The position numbers and the translations under genes are program-made. Of a stretch of DNA of 64,000 nucleotides, positions 26,510-35,654 are shown one piece after another. The DNA lies in NCBI GenBank assembly GCA_964534125.1, contig CAZHOJ010000013.1:14423-78422 (forward strand), given 5' to 3'. The notes below the pieces were generated by a model. The model was given only the letters and a program-made list of their open reading frames with translations, ran no database searches and was not told where the DNA came from. The number at the start of each line of letters is the position of its first letter. The stretch's first letter is position 1. Source of the stretch: 2-02-FULL-55-14 sp964534125 (GTDB lineage: Bacteria; Bacteroidota; Ignavibacteria; UBA10030).

Positions 26510-27265
26510 ATGAAGGACTTCAAAGGTAAGGTTGCGCTCGTATCCGGTGGCGGCCGGGACATCGGCCGGGCAGTCGTTGTGAAGCTCGCATCGATGGGTG
26601 CGAAGGTCTGCTTCAGCTACTTCGAGAGCGAGGACCAATCGAAGGATACCCATGCCGCCGTGAAGGCGGTGGGGGGCGAGAGTGTGGGCCACTACATGGA
26701 TGCGACGAAAGAGGATGATATCAAGGCGCTGGTGAAGGCGTGCACCGACCGGTTCGGTAACACGATCCACTACGTGGTGAATGTTGTCGGCGGGCTCGTC
26801 GCGCGCAAGAAGATAGACGAGATGGACGCAGCATTCTGGGATTTCCTGTTCGCAGTGAACACCAGGAGCTCTTTCCTGGTCACGAAACATGCGCTTGCCC
26901 ACATACCGGAAGGGGGGGCGATCGTGAACTTTGCTTCTCAGGCAGCGCGGGACGGCGGCGGTCCCGGTGCCATCGCCTACGCCTCGTCCAAAGGCGCTGT
27001 CCTCACGATGACACGCGGGATGGCGAAGGAGCTCGGTTCGCGGAAGATCCGTGTGAATGCAGTCTCTCCGGGAATGATCGCCACGACGTTCCACGACACC
27101 TTCACGAAGCCGGAGGTCCGGGAACGGGTCGCTTCGATGACGCCGCTTGGGCGCGAGGGTGACGCGAAGGAGGTCGCGGACCTCGTTACCTATCTGCTGT
27201 CGGACGAGTCCTCGTTCGTCAACGGCGAGGCGATCGACATCAACGGCGGCATCTACTTCTGTTAG
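26510..27265 (+). CDS. SDR oxidoreductase, probable DEH/uronate reductase
   Basis: 251 residues, cytoplasmic, classical short-chain dehydrogenase: cofactor loop SGGGRDIG near 16-23, NVVGG replacing NNAG near 95, serine in FASQAARD, YASSK catalytic pair, and PGMIATTFHDTF. In alginate pathways an SDR reduces 4-deoxy-L-erythro-5-hexoseulose uronate (DEH) to KDG with NAD(P)H. Placement directly before PL17 and KdgF supports that job. A second SDR in the operon is the clear KduD, so this one is the better DEH reductase. The exact substrate is inferred. It is 26 bases after the barrel gene with an AGGAGA site. Confidence 0.8.
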   Translation: MKDFKGKVALVSGGGRDIGRAVVVKLASMGAKVCFSYFESEDQSKDTHAAVKAVGGESVGHYMDATKEDDIKALVKACTDRFGNTIHYVVNVVGGLVARKKIDEMDAAFWDFLFAVNTRSSFLVTKHALAHIPEGGAIVNFASQAARDGGGPGAIAYASSKGAVLTMTRGMAKELGSRKIRVNAVSPGMIATTFHDTFTKPEVRERVASMTPLGREGDAKEVADLVTYLLSDESSFVNGEAIDINGGIYFC

Positions 27266-27281
27266 GCGATCCGGAGACCTC

Positions 27282-29474
27282 ATGATGTTCCGACACATGG
27301 TGAGAGGGATCCTTCTCGTTCTCGTCCTCACCGGCGTCCTCCCAGGACAGCAATCCCATCCGCGGCTCATGCTCACCAGCCCAGAGGCGGAGGCGATCCG
27401 GGCCGCTCTGGGAACGCTTCCCGCGCTCGATACGACCATCGCGCGGGCGCGGAGAGCCGTGGACGCCGCCCTGGCACGTCCAATGGACGTGCCACGCCCG
27501 CTCGATGCGGGCGGTCCCGCGCATCAGCGCCACAAGGAGAACTACACCGGGATGCAGCAGGCAGGGATCCTGTTCGCTGTCACCGGGGAGGAGCGGTACG
27601 CGCGGTTCGTCCGGGACATGTTCATGCTGTACGTAGACCTGTGGCCGACACTTCCGGTCCATCCAATGGCAAGGGAAGAAGCATACGGACGCTTGTTCTG
27701 GCAGTCCCTGAACGAGACCGTTTGGCTCGTCCATGCGACACAGGCGTACGACTGTGTCTATTCGTGGCTAAGCCCTGAGGACCGGACGGTCATCGAAACA
27801 AAGCTCCTGCGCCCCATGGCCGAGTACTTCGTGAAGGAACATACGCATGAGCTGGACCGGATCCACAATCATGGCACGTGGACCGTCGCAGCTGTTGGCA
27901 TGGCGGGCTACGTCATGGGGGATGAGGACCTCATCGCCATGTCCCTCAAGGGTTCCGCCAAGGACGGCACCGGCGGGTTCCTCAGGCAGCTTGACCTGTT
28001 GTTCTCTCCCGGCGGGTTCTACACGGAGGGGCCGTACTACGTCAGGTATGCGATCATGCCCTTCGTGGTGTTCGCTCAGGTGATACAGAACAACGATCCC
28101 GGTCTGAAGATCTTCCAATACCGTGACCAGATCCTTCGAAAGGCGTTCTACGCCGCCATGCAGCAGACCTACACGAACGGGGCGTTCATTCCGTTCAACG
28201 ATGCGATGAAGGAGAAGACATTCCTCTCTCCTGAGATCATCATTGCTCTCGACATCGTCTTTGAACAGTACGATGAAGATCCGGGATTGCTCTGGATCGC
28301 ACAGCAGCATGGAGAGGTCCTGCTGAACGGTGCAGGCCTGAAGGTGGCTCGGGCCCTTCACGACCGCTCAGAGGTCCCGCCATTCCCGTATGGGAGCGTT
28401 CGCTACACTGACGGCGCTGACGGAAACGAGGGTGGCATCGGCATGCTCCGGTACGGTCCGGTATCAGACCAGTCCCTTGTGCTCCTGAAGTACACCGGGC
28501 ATGGACTGTCGCACGGTCATTTCGACAAGCTCGGGCTCATTTACTATGATCAGGGGCGGGAGATCCTGCAGGACTACGGCGCTGCACGGTTCATCAACGT
28601 CGAACCGAAGTACGGTGGGCGATATCTCCCTGAGAACTCGACATGGGCAAAGCAAACGATCGCACACAACACGCTCGTGGTCGACGGACGGTCGCACTTT
28701 GGCGGAAAACGGGAGGTGTCGGACCAGCACCATGGGGTGCTTCACTATTTTGACGCTCCCGGTCCGGACCTGCAGGTGATGAGCGCGACCATGGAGGGGG
28801 CCTTTCCGGGCGTATCGATGCAACGGACCGTCGCGCTGGCCGCGGACGAACGGTTCGCCAATCCTCTTGTGATAGACATTTTCAGGGTCGTCTCAGCGGA
28901 AAAGCACGCCTACGACCTGGCCTACTACTACCAGGGACATCTCATCAATACGAATGTCGCACTCACTGCGTTCCAGACGGAGCGCAGGCCGCTTGGGACG
29001 AAGCATGGATACCAGCATCTCTGGGTCGAGGCTGAAGGGAAGGCGACCGGAGCGGCGTCCGTCTCGTGGCTGAACTCCCGGCGCTACTATACGCTGACGA
29101 CATCCGCGGGTGAGCCGACGACCGTCTACTACACACGCATCGGTGCGTCAGACCCCGATTTCAATCTTCGGTCCGATCCAGGACTGGTCTTCCGACGCAC
29201 CGCAGCATCGACGGTCTTTGCGACCGTGATCGAACCGCATGGAACATTCGACCCGATAAAGGAATTTTCAGTCGGAGTCCGGCCGACCATCACGGCCGTC
29301 AGGGTGCTCGCATCGACGGAAGCGGGGACCGTGGTTGAACTGACCGGCCGCGACGGATTTCGATGGGTCTTTATGACGTCCAACCAGCCCGCGGATCCTG
29401 GTGCACAGCATGAGATAACGGTGGATGGGACGGCATATCGCTGGACGGGTACCCATTCACTGCAACGGAACTAG
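27282..29474 (+). CDS. PL17 oligoalginate lyase
   Basis: 730 residues from 27282 (GGAG 7 bases upstream; signal peptide ending LPGQQ). Longer frames would overlap the SDR. Active-site residues match PL17 enzymes such as Alg17C in order and spacing: N196 and H197 in IHNHGTW, Y253 in GPYYVRY, and the metal/catalytic segment SHGHFDKLGLIYYD at 410-423, followed by NTLVVDGRSHF. The toroid plus beta-sandwich and the length suit the family. It degrades oligoalginates exolytically to unsaturated monouronate (DEH after ring opening). There is no T9SS domain, so it is probably periplasmic. Confidence 0.93.
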   Translation: MMFRHMVRGILLVLVLTGVLPGQQSHPRLMLTSPEAEAIRAALGTLPALDTTIARARRAVDAALARPMDVPRPLDAGGPAHQRHKENYTGMQQAGILFAVTGEERYARFVRDMFMLYVDLWPTLPVHPMAREEAYGRLFWQSLNETVWLVHATQAYDCVYSWLSPEDRTVIETKLLRPMAEYFVKEHTHELDRIHNHGTWTVAAVGMAGYVMGDEDLIAMSLKGSAKDGTGGFLRQLDLLFSPGGFYTEGPYYVRYAIMPFVVFAQVIQNNDPGLKIFQYRDQILRKAFYAAMQQTYTNGAFIPFNDAMKEKTFLSPEIIIALDIVFEQYDEDPGLLWIAQQHGEVLLNGAGLKVARALHDRSEVPPFPYGSVRYTDGADGNEGGIGMLRYGPVSDQSLVLLKYTGHGLSHGHFDKLGLIYYDQGREILQDYGAARFINVEPKYGGRYLPENSTWAKQTIAHNTLVVDGRSHFGGKREVSDQHHGVLHYFDAPGPDLQVMSATMEGAFPGVSMQRTVALAADERFANPLVIDIFRVVSAEKHAYDLAYYYQGHLINTNVALTAFQTERRPLGTKHGYQHLWVEAEGKATGAASVSWLNSRRYYTLTTSAGEPTTVYYTRIGASDPDFNLRSDPGLVFRRTAASTVFATVIEPHGTFDPIKEFSVGVRPTITAVRVLASTEAGTVVELTGRDGFRWVFMTSNQPADPGAQHEITVDGTAYRWTGTHSLQRN

Positions 29475-29490
29475 CAGAGGAGCATACGAC

Positions 29491-29844
29491 ATGGCGCATA
29501 CAACCGACGATGTATTCGTGTTCGGAGACTCGAAACAGTGGCAAAAGGCAGGTGAGGGGGTCAACCGGAAGATCATGGGCTACGATGACAATCTGATGCT
29601 CGTTGATGTCACGTTCAAGAAGGGCTCGATCGGGCCGATCCACCGGCATCATCATACGCAGGTGACCTACATCACCTCGGGATCGTTCGAGGTGAACATC
29701 GGCAGCGAGAAAAAGATCATGCGCGGAGGTGATTGCTATTTCATTCCCCCGAATGTGGACCATGGCGTTGTCGCCCTGGAAGACAGTTCGCTCGTTGACG
29801 TCTTCACGCCGGTGCGTGAGGATTTCCTCGCCCCCACAAAGTAG
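29491..29844 (+). CDS. kdgF: KdgF-type cupin, unsaturated uronate ring-opening enzyme
   Basis: 117 residues from 29491 with AGAGGAG 8 bases before the ATG. It is a single cupin domain with the metal motif IHRHHHTQ (50-57), ITSGSFEV, a glycine turn and PPNVDHGV (H91). KdgF proteins convert 4,5-unsaturated galacturonate or mannuronate/guluronate to the linear ketone, the step shared by pectin and alginate catabolism. It is cytoplasmic, placed between PL17 and the transporter. Overlapping use by both pathways fits the joint locus. Confidence 0.9.
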   Translation: MAHTTDDVFVFGDSKQWQKAGEGVNRKIMGYDDNLMLVDVTFKKGSIGPIHRHHHTQVTYITSGSFEVNIGSEKKIMRGGDCYFIPPNVDHGVVALEDSSLVDVFTPVREDFLAPTK

Positions 29845-29862
29845 ATACAGAAGGACTATCCG

Positions 29863-31146
29863 ATGAAGGCAGTCAAAGGACTACGGTGGTGGATCATCAC
29901 GCTGATCGGGATCGCGACGGTCATCAACTATATCGACCGCAATGCGCTCGCCGTCATGTGGCCCGACATATCAGAAGATGTCGGCCTCTCGAAAGAGGAC
30001 TATGCGGCGATCATATCGTTCTTCATGGTCGCGTATGCCCTCGGACAGAGCATATCAGGCAGGTTGTTCGACTGGGTCGGTACACGTATCGGGTTTGTCA
30101 TCACAATTTCGGTCTGGTCGGTCTCGTGCATGCTGCACGGCCTCGCACGCTCGCTTCCCACCTTCGGACTGTTTCGGGCCATGCTTGGCCTCAGCGAGGC
30201 CGGGAACTGGCCCGGTGCCACAAAATCGAATGCGGAGTGGTTCCCCATCAAAGAGCGCGCCTTTGCGCAGGGCATCTTCAATGCCGGCGCTTCCATCGGC
30301 GCGGTCATCTCTGCACCGCTGGTCGCGTTCCTGTATCTCTATCTCGGCTGGCAGGCGACGTTCATCGTGATAGGGGCTCTCGGGATCATCTGGATCGTTC
30401 CATGGTGGTTCGTCAACAAGGCCGAACCGGCGAACCATCCCTGGCTCTCCGACGGGGAACGTGAATATATACTGACGGGACAACGCACAGCGGTCGCTGT
30501 TTCTGACGCTGATGAGCGCGTCCTGTCGTGGTCTGAGCTGCTCTCGTACAAGCAGAGCTGGTCGGTCATTCTTTCCAGGTTCTTCATCGATCCCATCTGG
30601 TGGCTGTTCGTGAACTGGCTGCCCATTTATCTTGCAGAGGCCTTCGGGTTTGACATCAAGCAGATCGGGCTGTTCGCCTGGTTCCCGTATGTCGGAGCGG
30701 CCGGGGGTAGCTTGTTGGGCGGGTGGTGGTCGGGACATATGATCCAACGCGGCTGGACGACGAATAAGGCCCGCAAGTGGGCGATCGTGATCGGCGGCAT
30801 CATTTCCTTCCCGGCTCTCGTGGCAACGGCGTACGCTTCTGAGCCGGTGCTGGCTGTGGTCCTCATCGCCGTCATTCTTTTTGGGTTCCAGGTCTCCATC
30901 AACAATATTCAGACGCTGCCGAGCGATTTCTTCTCCGGGAAATCCGTCGGATCACTGGCTGGTCTCGGCGGCACGAGCGCTATCACTGGAGTGCTCATCA
31001 CGACCTGGATCGTGCCCGCCATCTCCGAAACAAGCTACCTTCCTGTGTTCCTGATGGGTGCATCGCTGGTGCCGCTGGCACTTATCTCGATGCTCGTCCT
31101 TGCGGGCACGATCGAGCGTGTGAAGTTGAAGCCACAGGCGGATTGA
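29863..31146 (+). CDS. MFS hexuronate transporter (ExuT-like, ACS family)
   Basis: 427 residues, about 12 membrane helices. The N-terminal signature WWIITLIGIATVINYIDRNA and the loop LFDWVGTRIGF, then EAGNWPGATKSNAEWFP, are typical of anion:cation symporters for hexuronates (ExuT, GudP, DgoT). It moves monouronates or unsaturated uronates across the inner membrane after periplasmic PL17 action. It starts 18 bases after kdgF. The substrate (DEH, unsaturated galacturonate or KDG) cannot be told from sequence. Confidence 0.9.
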   Translation: MKAVKGLRWWIITLIGIATVINYIDRNALAVMWPDISEDVGLSKEDYAAIISFFMVAYALGQSISGRLFDWVGTRIGFVITISVWSVSCMLHGLARSLPTFGLFRAMLGLSEAGNWPGATKSNAEWFPIKERAFAQGIFNAGASIGAVISAPLVAFLYLYLGWQATFIVIGALGIIWIVPWWFVNKAEPANHPWLSDGEREYILTGQRTAVAVSDADERVLSWSELLSYKQSWSVILSRFFIDPIWWLFVNWLPIYLAEAFGFDIKQIGLFAWFPYVGAAGGSLLGGWWSGHMIQRGWTTNKARKWAIVIGGIISFPALVATAYASEPVLAVVLIAVILFGFQVSINNIQTLPSDFFSGKSVGSLAGLGGTSAITGVLITTWIVPAISETSYLPVFLMGASLVPLALISMLVLAGTIERVKLKPQAD

Positions 31147-31186
31147 CCGGGATCACATCCACAGCTGCGTTTGGAGGCGGCACTCA

Positions 31187-31942
31187 ATGACACATCCATT
31201 CGATCTCACAGGCATGTCGGCGGTCGTCACAGGGGCGAGCACCGGCCTTGGAGCCGGTATGACGCTGGCTCTCGCTGATGCAGGAGCCGAGGTCCTCCTT
31301 GTCGATCGCCGGGAGCAGTCGGAAACGGTCGAGCATCTTCGCGAGCATGGCAAGGTCGCACATGTCTTCCAGGCCGATCTGATGGACCAAGATGCTCCGC
31401 AGAGGATCATCGATGCGGCGCTGAGCGAATTCGGGAAGGTTGACATCCTTGTCAACAACGCTGGGATCATCCGCCGTGCGCCGGCCCTGGAATTCAGCGC
31501 GGAGGACTGGGACGAGGTCATGGCCATCAACAGCCGGGCGGTATTCTTCCTGTCGCAGGCGGCGGGTCGCGACATGGTCAAGCGAAAACGCGGCAAGATC
31601 ATCAATGTGGCATCGCTGCTCTCGTTTCAGGGAGGGATCATCGTTCCATCGTACTCCGCCAGCAAAGGGGCAGTCGCCCAGATCACGAAAGCCCTCGCGA
31701 ACGAATGGGCTTCGCTCGGCATCAACGTCAATGCCATTGCTCCCGGGTACATGGTGACGAACAACACTGCACAGCTTCGGGCGAACACCGAGCGGTATCG
31801 CCAGATCACGGAACGGATCCCGGCAGGCCGCTGGGGGGAACCGTCGGACCTGGGCGGTGCAGCCGTCTTTCTTGCATCGAAGGCTTCGGACTATGTCAAC
31901 GGCCACGTTCTTGTCGTCGACGGCGGATGGATGGCCCGTTAA
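31187..31942 (+). CDS. kduD: 2-dehydro-3-deoxy-D-gluconate 5-dehydrogenase (KduD)
   Basis: 251 residues, short-chain dehydrogenase. It has TGASTGLG near 16-23, NNAGIIRR, the serine in NVASLLSFQGG, YSASK, and the KduD block NAIAPGYMVTNNT followed by RIPAGRWGEP. KduD reduces 2,5-diketo-3-deoxygluconate to KDG in the pectin branch. A GGAGGC ribosome site precedes the ATG. The isomerase partner KduI is not in this window. It lies between the transporter and KDPG aldolase. Confidence 0.9.
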   Translation: MTHPFDLTGMSAVVTGASTGLGAGMTLALADAGAEVLLVDRREQSETVEHLREHGKVAHVFQADLMDQDAPQRIIDAALSEFGKVDILVNNAGIIRRAPALEFSAEDWDEVMAINSRAVFFLSQAAGRDMVKRKRGKIINVASLLSFQGGIIVPSYSASKGAVAQITKALANEWASLGINVNAIAPGYMVTNNTAQLRANTERYRQITERIPAGRWGEPSDLGGAAVFLASKASDYVNGHVLVVDGGWMAR

Positions 31943-31991
31943 TGCATCATCATCAACTTGCAGAACTGTATCCGGTTATTCTGGAATCGAC

Positions 31992-32642
31992 ATGACACAG
32001 CACCATCCTGTTCTGGAAAAACTCCACGCGATTGGCATCATTCCCGTCATCGCCATCGACCGTGCTGACGATGCGGTTCCTCTGGCACGTGCGCTCACAG
32101 ACGGCGGCCTCCCGTGCGCAGAGGTCACCTTCCGGACGGCGGCAGCAGAGGCCTCCATAGCCGCCATCGCAAAGGCATATCCGGATATGGCTCTGGGCGC
32201 AGGGACGGTGCTCACCACCGAGCAGGTCGATAGGGCCATCGGTGCAGGAGCGACATACATTGTGTCACCCGGCCTGAATCCCCGGGTTGTCGAACATTGC
32301 CGCACCAAAGGTGTTCCGGTCACTCCCGGCGTTGTGACGCCGTCCGAGGTCGAACGAGGGATCGAGCTGGGCCTGACTGTGCTGAAGTACTTCCCGGCAG
32401 AGGCCTCGGGCGGGATTCCCTATCTGAAAGCGATCTCTGCCCCGTACAAGGGTCTGAAGTTCATTCCGACGGGCGGTGTCGATGAATCGAACCTTCTGTC
32501 GTATCTGAAGCTTCCAAACGTTCTCGCGTGCGGAGGGAGCTGGATGGTGAAGCAGGACCTCATAGCCGCCGGACAGTTCGACAAGATCCGTTCCATGACA
32601 GCCTCGGCCGTCGCTCTCCGCGATTCACAGAAAGGCGTATGA
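31992..32642 (+). CDS. eda: KDPG/KHG aldolase
   Basis: 216 residues from 31992; the frame from 31857 would overlap kduD. Class I aldolase barrel with E44 in CAEVTFRT, GAGTV at 70-74, VSPGLNP, the Schiff-base lysine K132 in VLKYFPAE and the phosphate site IPTGGV. It splits KDPG to pyruvate and glyceraldehyde-3-phosphate, the last step of the pathway encoded here. Its stop overlaps the PL6 start in ATGA. Confidence 0.93.
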   Translation: MTQHHPVLEKLHAIGIIPVIAIDRADDAVPLARALTDGGLPCAEVTFRTAAAEASIAAIAKAYPDMALGAGTVLTTEQVDRAIGAGATYIVSPGLNPRVVEHCRTKGVPVTPGVVTPSEVERGIELGLTVLKYFPAEASGGIPYLKAISAPYKGLKFIPTGGVDESNLLSYLKLPNVLACGGSWMVKQDLIAAGQFDKIRSMTASAVALRDSQKGV

Positions 32643-34369
32643 ACGTGAGGAAATGTGCACTCGTTGCTTGTGCTGGCCTGGTTGTTTCTGCTGCATGGGC
32701 CGATGTCTATCCGGTGACGTCGCCCCAGCAGATAACGACGGTCATGGCATCAGCGAAGCCCGGCGATACGCTGACGATGGCGAACGGCACATGGACGAAT
32801 GTCCTGATCGCGTTTGCAGGCCATGGGGACAGCCTCAATCCGATCGTGCTTCGGGCGGAGACCCCCGGACAGGTCCTCGTCACGGGCGCGAGCAACCTCC
32901 GGATCAGCGGATCCTGGCTGATCGTTGAGGGGCTCCGGTTCGAGGACGGTCTCAGTCCGTCCGGCGCCGTGGTGGAATTTCGGGGCACGCTCGGTGAGGC
33001 GCAGCACTGCCGCTTGACGGGGACGTCCGTGGTGAATTTCAATCCCCCGGACATCAACACAGATTACAAATGGGTATCCCTCTACGGCGCGAACAACCGC
33101 GTCGACCACTGCTATCTCGCCAACAAGACCCATTCGGGAACGACGCTCGTCATCTGGCTGGGTCCGCAACCGAACTATCATCGCATCGACCACAACTACT
33201 TCGGGCCGCGCCCGGCTCTGGGCTTCAATGGAGGTGAGACCATCCGCGTCGGGACAAGCGATTGGTCCATGTACGATTCGTACACCATCGTCGAGGACAA
33301 TTACTTCTATCAGTGCAATGGCGAGGTCGAGATCATCTCCAGCAAGTCGTGCGAGAACATCTACCGGCGCAACACCTTTGTTTCGTGTGCAGGAGCGCTG
33401 ACGCTGCGTCATGGCAACAGATGTACGGTGGAGGGGAACTTCTTCTTCGGCAATAAGGTGGGCGATTCCGGGGGCATCCGCGTCATCGGCGAGGACCATG
33501 TTGTCGTCAACAATTACATGGCTGACCTTATCGGGAGCAGCACCAAGTCTGCTCTTCCGATCATGAACGGCGTTCCCGACAGCCCGTTGAATCGCTATTT
33601 CCAGGTCCAACGGGCGATCATCGCACACAACACGATCGTCGACTGCACCTATCCGATCACCATCGGGGTCGGGAAGAGCACAGAGCTCTCACTGCCGCCG
33701 AGGGATTGCCTCATCGGGAACAACATCATCCGTGGGACACGCAGTCCGCTGATCACGATCGTGGACAACCCGATCGATTTCGTCTGGCAGGCGAACATCT
33801 TCTCCGGAGGGAGTCTCGGCATCACCCAACCTCCGGGCATCACTTTGACGGATCCGCTCCTTGTGAAGGGAGCCGACGGTCTGTGGCGCCCCGGTGCATC
33901 AAGCCCTGCGATCGATAGTGCCAGCGGGAGCTACCCCATGGCACAGTACGATATGGATGGTCAGGTGCGGACCGGACTGCGCGATATCGGTGCTGACGAA
34001 GTGTCGGACGATCCGATCGCCTCGCGCCCTCTGGCGCCCGAGGATGTCGGACCCGGCTGGATGGTCGTTCAGACATCGGTGCCTTCGGATGGCTCTGCGG
34101 TCCCGGTCAGCATTGTGCTCGAACAGAACTATCCGAATCCGTTCAATCCGTCGACGAGGATACGGTTCGCCGTCACAACAAGCCAGCACGTGGTCCTTTC
34201 GATACATGACGTTTCAGGCCGCAGGATTGCCGAGCTTATCAACGGATTGGTCCCCCCTGGCCTCCATGACGCCACCTTCACTGCGTCCGGGTTGTCTTCA
34301 GGGATATATTATGCGCGGCTGATGACGGAGACAGGTATGCTGTCGCGCTCGATGATTCTACTGAAATGA
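32639..34369 (+). CDS. PL6 alginate lyase (chondroitinase B-like) with T9SS sorting domain
   Basis: 576 residues from 32639 (ATGA overlap with eda); the frame back to 32528 is a shadow of eda. Signal peptide ends near AAWA. The parallel beta-helix has the PL6 acid-base pair K236 (EIISSKSCEN) and R257 (LTLRHGN), 21 residues apart as in AlyGC and chondroitinase B, after the calcium-site run NGEVEII. The last 75 residues or so are a T9SS type A domain (QNYPNPFNPSTRIRF, SSGIYYARL). It should depolymerise alginate on the cell surface ahead of periplasmic PL17. It is coupled to the next lyase gene by another ATGA. Confidence 0.93.
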   Translation: MNVRKCALVACAGLVVSAAWADVYPVTSPQQITTVMASAKPGDTLTMANGTWTNVLIAFAGHGDSLNPIVLRAETPGQVLVTGASNLRISGSWLIVEGLRFEDGLSPSGAVVEFRGTLGEAQHCRLTGTSVVNFNPPDINTDYKWVSLYGANNRVDHCYLANKTHSGTTLVIWLGPQPNYHRIDHNYFGPRPALGFNGGETIRVGTSDWSMYDSYTIVEDNYFYQCNGEVEIISSKSCENIYRRNTFVSCAGALTLRHGNRCTVEGNFFFGNKVGDSGGIRVIGEDHVVVNNYMADLIGSSTKSALPIMNGVPDSPLNRYFQVQRAIIAHNTIVDCTYPITIGVGKSTELSLPPRDCLIGNNIIRGTRSPLITIVDNPIDFVWQANIFSGGSLGITQPPGITLTDPLLVKGADGLWRPGASSPAIDSASGSYPMAQYDMDGQVRTGLRDIGADEVSDDPIASRPLAPEDVGPGWMVVQTSVPSDGSAVPVSIVLEQNYPNPFNPSTRIRFAVTTSQHVVLSIHDVSGRRIAELINGLVPPGLHDATFTASGLSSGIYYARLMTETGMLSRSMILLK

Positions 34370-35568
34370 GAACATACCATATCTGTATGATGCTCGTGCT
34401 GCTTGCGGGCGGGTCCGCGGCTCAGACCCTGGACCTCTCTACGGCCGATCCAATGGTCCTCATCCGCGTGCGCGATGATCTGCGGTCAGGCTCAAAGACC
34501 TTTGTTCCGGCGTATCGCAAGCTGGGACGGGAGGCCGAGGCGGCGCTGGACTATGCACCAGTCTCGGTCATGGACAAAGAAAGGATACCGCCAAGCGGAG
34601 ACAAACATGACTATCTGAGTCAGGGACGGTACTGGTGGGCGGACCCTGATGCTCCCGATGGCGTACCCTACATCCGCCGCGATGGCGAAGTGAACCCGGA
34701 AGCAGCCACGATCCCCGACCATGAGAATCTTTCGACGATGTCCCAGCATGTCGAAACGCTTGCCCTCATGTACTTCTTCTCCGGCGAGGAGCGATTTGCC
34801 CGGCACGCGGCGAGATTGATCCGTGTCTGGTTCCTCGACTCTCTGACGCGGATGAACCCTCACCTCCGTTTCGGTCAGTCCGTTCCCGGACGCTCGGATG
34901 ACCGCGGGGCAGGTGTCCTCGAAGGGCGGCGCTTCCCGCTCATCATCGACGCGGCGACGATACTCCGGACATCGCAATCCTGGACGCCGGAAGATCACGA
35001 GTCGCTCCGGGCATGGTTCGCCGAGTACCTGACTTGGGTGACGGAAAGCAAGAAGGGAAAGGCCGAGGCACGGGCCGCGAACAATCACGGCACGTGGTAT
35101 GATCAGCAAGTGATCCCCGTCGCGGCTTTTGCCGGGAAGCGGGACCTGGCGTACCAGATGGCCAGGGAGATACCTGGGAAGCGGATCTTTTCCCAGATCG
35201 AACCGGATGGTACACAGCCGCATGAGCTGCAACGCACGCGCTCCTGGCATTACTGCATTTTCAACCTGGATGCGTTCGTGAGGTTGTCAGTGATTGCACG
35301 CCAGTTCGGTATATCGTTGTGGGATTCTGCATCCGCGGATGGCAGGTCCCTCGGGAAAGCGATCGATGTGCTCCTCCCGTACGCATTGGGAGAGCAGTCG
35401 TGGGAACATCAGGATATCGCCGGATTCGAGGGCATTCTCCTGGCACCGGCCCTCCTGGCCTCATATGCTGGTACGGGAAACGAAGACCATCTCCGGGCAG
35501 CGCGGAAGCTTGCGGGGCGACGGCTAACGACGGACAGAAGGGTCCTCACGTTCGGTATCAGACCCTGA
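34366..35568 (+). CDS. Alginate_lyase-domain protein (PL38/PL5-like)
   Basis: 400 residues: signal peptide (LVLLAGGSAAQ), then an alpha-toroid of the Alginate_lyase domain. Visible blocks are IPPSGDKHDYLSQGRYWW, HVETLALMYFFSGEERFA, NPHLRFGQSVPG, ANNHGTWYDQQ with an N-H pair, and EPDGTQPHELQRTRSWHY with likely catalytic R/Y. Proteins of this shape have been assigned to PL38 and relatives acting on glucuronan or polyuronates; PL5 mannuronate lyases share the fold. It lacks a sorting domain, so periplasmic. The exact family is uncertain, but the operon implies alginate or oligoalginate. Confidence 0.85.
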   Translation: MRTYHICMMLVLLAGGSAAQTLDLSTADPMVLIRVRDDLRSGSKTFVPAYRKLGREAEAALDYAPVSVMDKERIPPSGDKHDYLSQGRYWWADPDAPDGVPYIRRDGEVNPEAATIPDHENLSTMSQHVETLALMYFFSGEERFARHAARLIRVWFLDSLTRMNPHLRFGQSVPGRSDDRGAGVLEGRRFPLIIDAATILRTSQSWTPEDHESLRAWFAEYLTWVTESKKGKAEARAANNHGTWYDQQVIPVAAFAGKRDLAYQMAREIPGKRIFSQIEPDGTQPHELQRTRSWHYCIFNLDAFVRLSVIARQFGISLWDSASADGRSLGKAIDVLLPYALGEQSWEHQDIAGFEGILLAPALLASYAGTGNEDHLRAARKLAGRRLTTDRRVLTFGIRP

Positions 35569-35654
35569 GGCGATGTCGAGAATATGTTTCCAGTTCACAA
35601 ACACCATAGCTACAACAATCCACACCATCCACCCACAGTCCTCTTGGAGGATAT

